From: Syntrophomonadaceae bacterium
GTDB taxonomy: Bacteria > Bacillota_B > Syntrophomonadia > Syntrophomonadales > Syntrophomonadaceae
Direction: 5' to 3'
Assembly (NCBI GenBank): GCA_030627145.1
Contig: DAOUSQ010000059.1
Span: 1 to 6,700, forward strand
DNA: 6,700 bases
Below the pieces are notes generated by a model. It did not search any database. It worked only from the letters and a program-made list of their open reading frames with translations, and had not been told where the DNA came from. Shown piece by piece: positions 6,545-6,700 of the stretch (position 1 is the stretch's first letter; each line of letters begins with the position of its first letter). The position numbers and the translations under genes were made by a program.

Positions 6545-6700
6545 TTGATTCCACTGTGAAAACCTATTTTCATCCTTAAAAGTGGTAGAATATACCCTGT
6601 TTCTATTAAAAAACGGTCCCTACAAGGGCTGAAAATGCCATTTTTTTTGTTCTACATGGGGTGAATGATTTCTTGAATGGACTTTTCGCAGTGGAATCAA
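6545..6700. repeat. 18-bp imperfect inverted repeat enclosing about 120 bp; possible miniature element or insertion-sequence end
   Basis: The arm at 6545-6562 (TTGATTCCACTGTGAAAA) is the reverse complement of 6683-6700 except at one position (17 of 18 match). The second arm ends exactly at the window edge, so the repeat may be longer. The interior holds no open frame of note, only T/A runs and a small CCCT/AGGG hairpin near 6626-6636. Long terminal inverted repeats around a short non-coding core are the layout of MITEs and internally deleted insertion sequences. In the leftward transcript the arms could also pair as a long hairpin upstream of prfA. No flanking target duplication can be tested, because the right flank is missing. 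Confidence 0.5.

Noticed and set aside
6622..6640. CCCT/AGGG mini-hairpin followed (minus strand) by a T run as a terminator upstream of prfA
   Set aside because: The stem has only 4 bp, and it is separated from the T run by non-pairing bases. It is more likely part of the inverted-repeat element.

Overview
This window is a leftward-transcribed (minus-strand) housekeeping cluster of a low-to-moderate G+C Bacillota, most likely a Clostridia-type anaerobe. The evidence is the gene order, which in the direction of transcription is prfA, prmC, tsaC/Sua5 (ywlC), mntP (ywlD), ywlE, rpiB (ywlF), glyA, then a dCMP deaminase. This is the prfA-to-glyA neighbourhood known from Bacillus subtilis and many Clostridia, here in a compact form without the spoIIR and ywlG genes found in B. 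subtilis. AAGGAGG-type ribosome sites and use of GTG, TTG and perhaps CTG starts fit that group. The species cannot be named from the sequence.

Layout from right to left. 6485-6700 is non-coding upstream of prfA and holds an 18-bp imperfect inverted repeat (6545-6562 and 6683-6700) that looks like the ends of a small mobile element or a large RNA hairpin. 6484-4565 holds prfA and prmC, which abut with no spacer. 4562-3574 is the threonylcarbamoyl-AMP synthase gene. It is split by a frameshift at an 11-G run and has no ordinary start codon; its best start is a CTG 8 nt after a good ribosome site. 3479-2871 is mntP (manganese exporter), after a 94-nt gap. 2869-1910 is one open frame joining a YwlE-type arginine phosphatase to ribose-5-phosphate isomerase B, with an internal ribosome site and ATG for the second domain. 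1908-658 is glyA, starting at TTG. 635-180 is dCMP deaminase. 1-179 is non-coding and carries a possible promoter for the next gene to the left.

Functionally the cluster combines translation (release factor 1, the methyltransferase that modifies it, and t6A tRNA modification), manganese efflux, protein-arginine dephosphorylation, the pentose phosphate pathway, and one-carbon/thymidylate supply (GlyA makes methylene-THF; dCMP deaminase makes dUMP, both substrates of thymidylate synthase). Spacings of 0-2 nt at four junctions imply translational coupling in one long operon.

I see no new defence, mobile or regulatory system of clear novelty. The points worth checking are the G-tract frameshift and CTG start of the Sua5 gene, the phosphatase-isomerase fusion, and the inverted repeat upstream of prfA.
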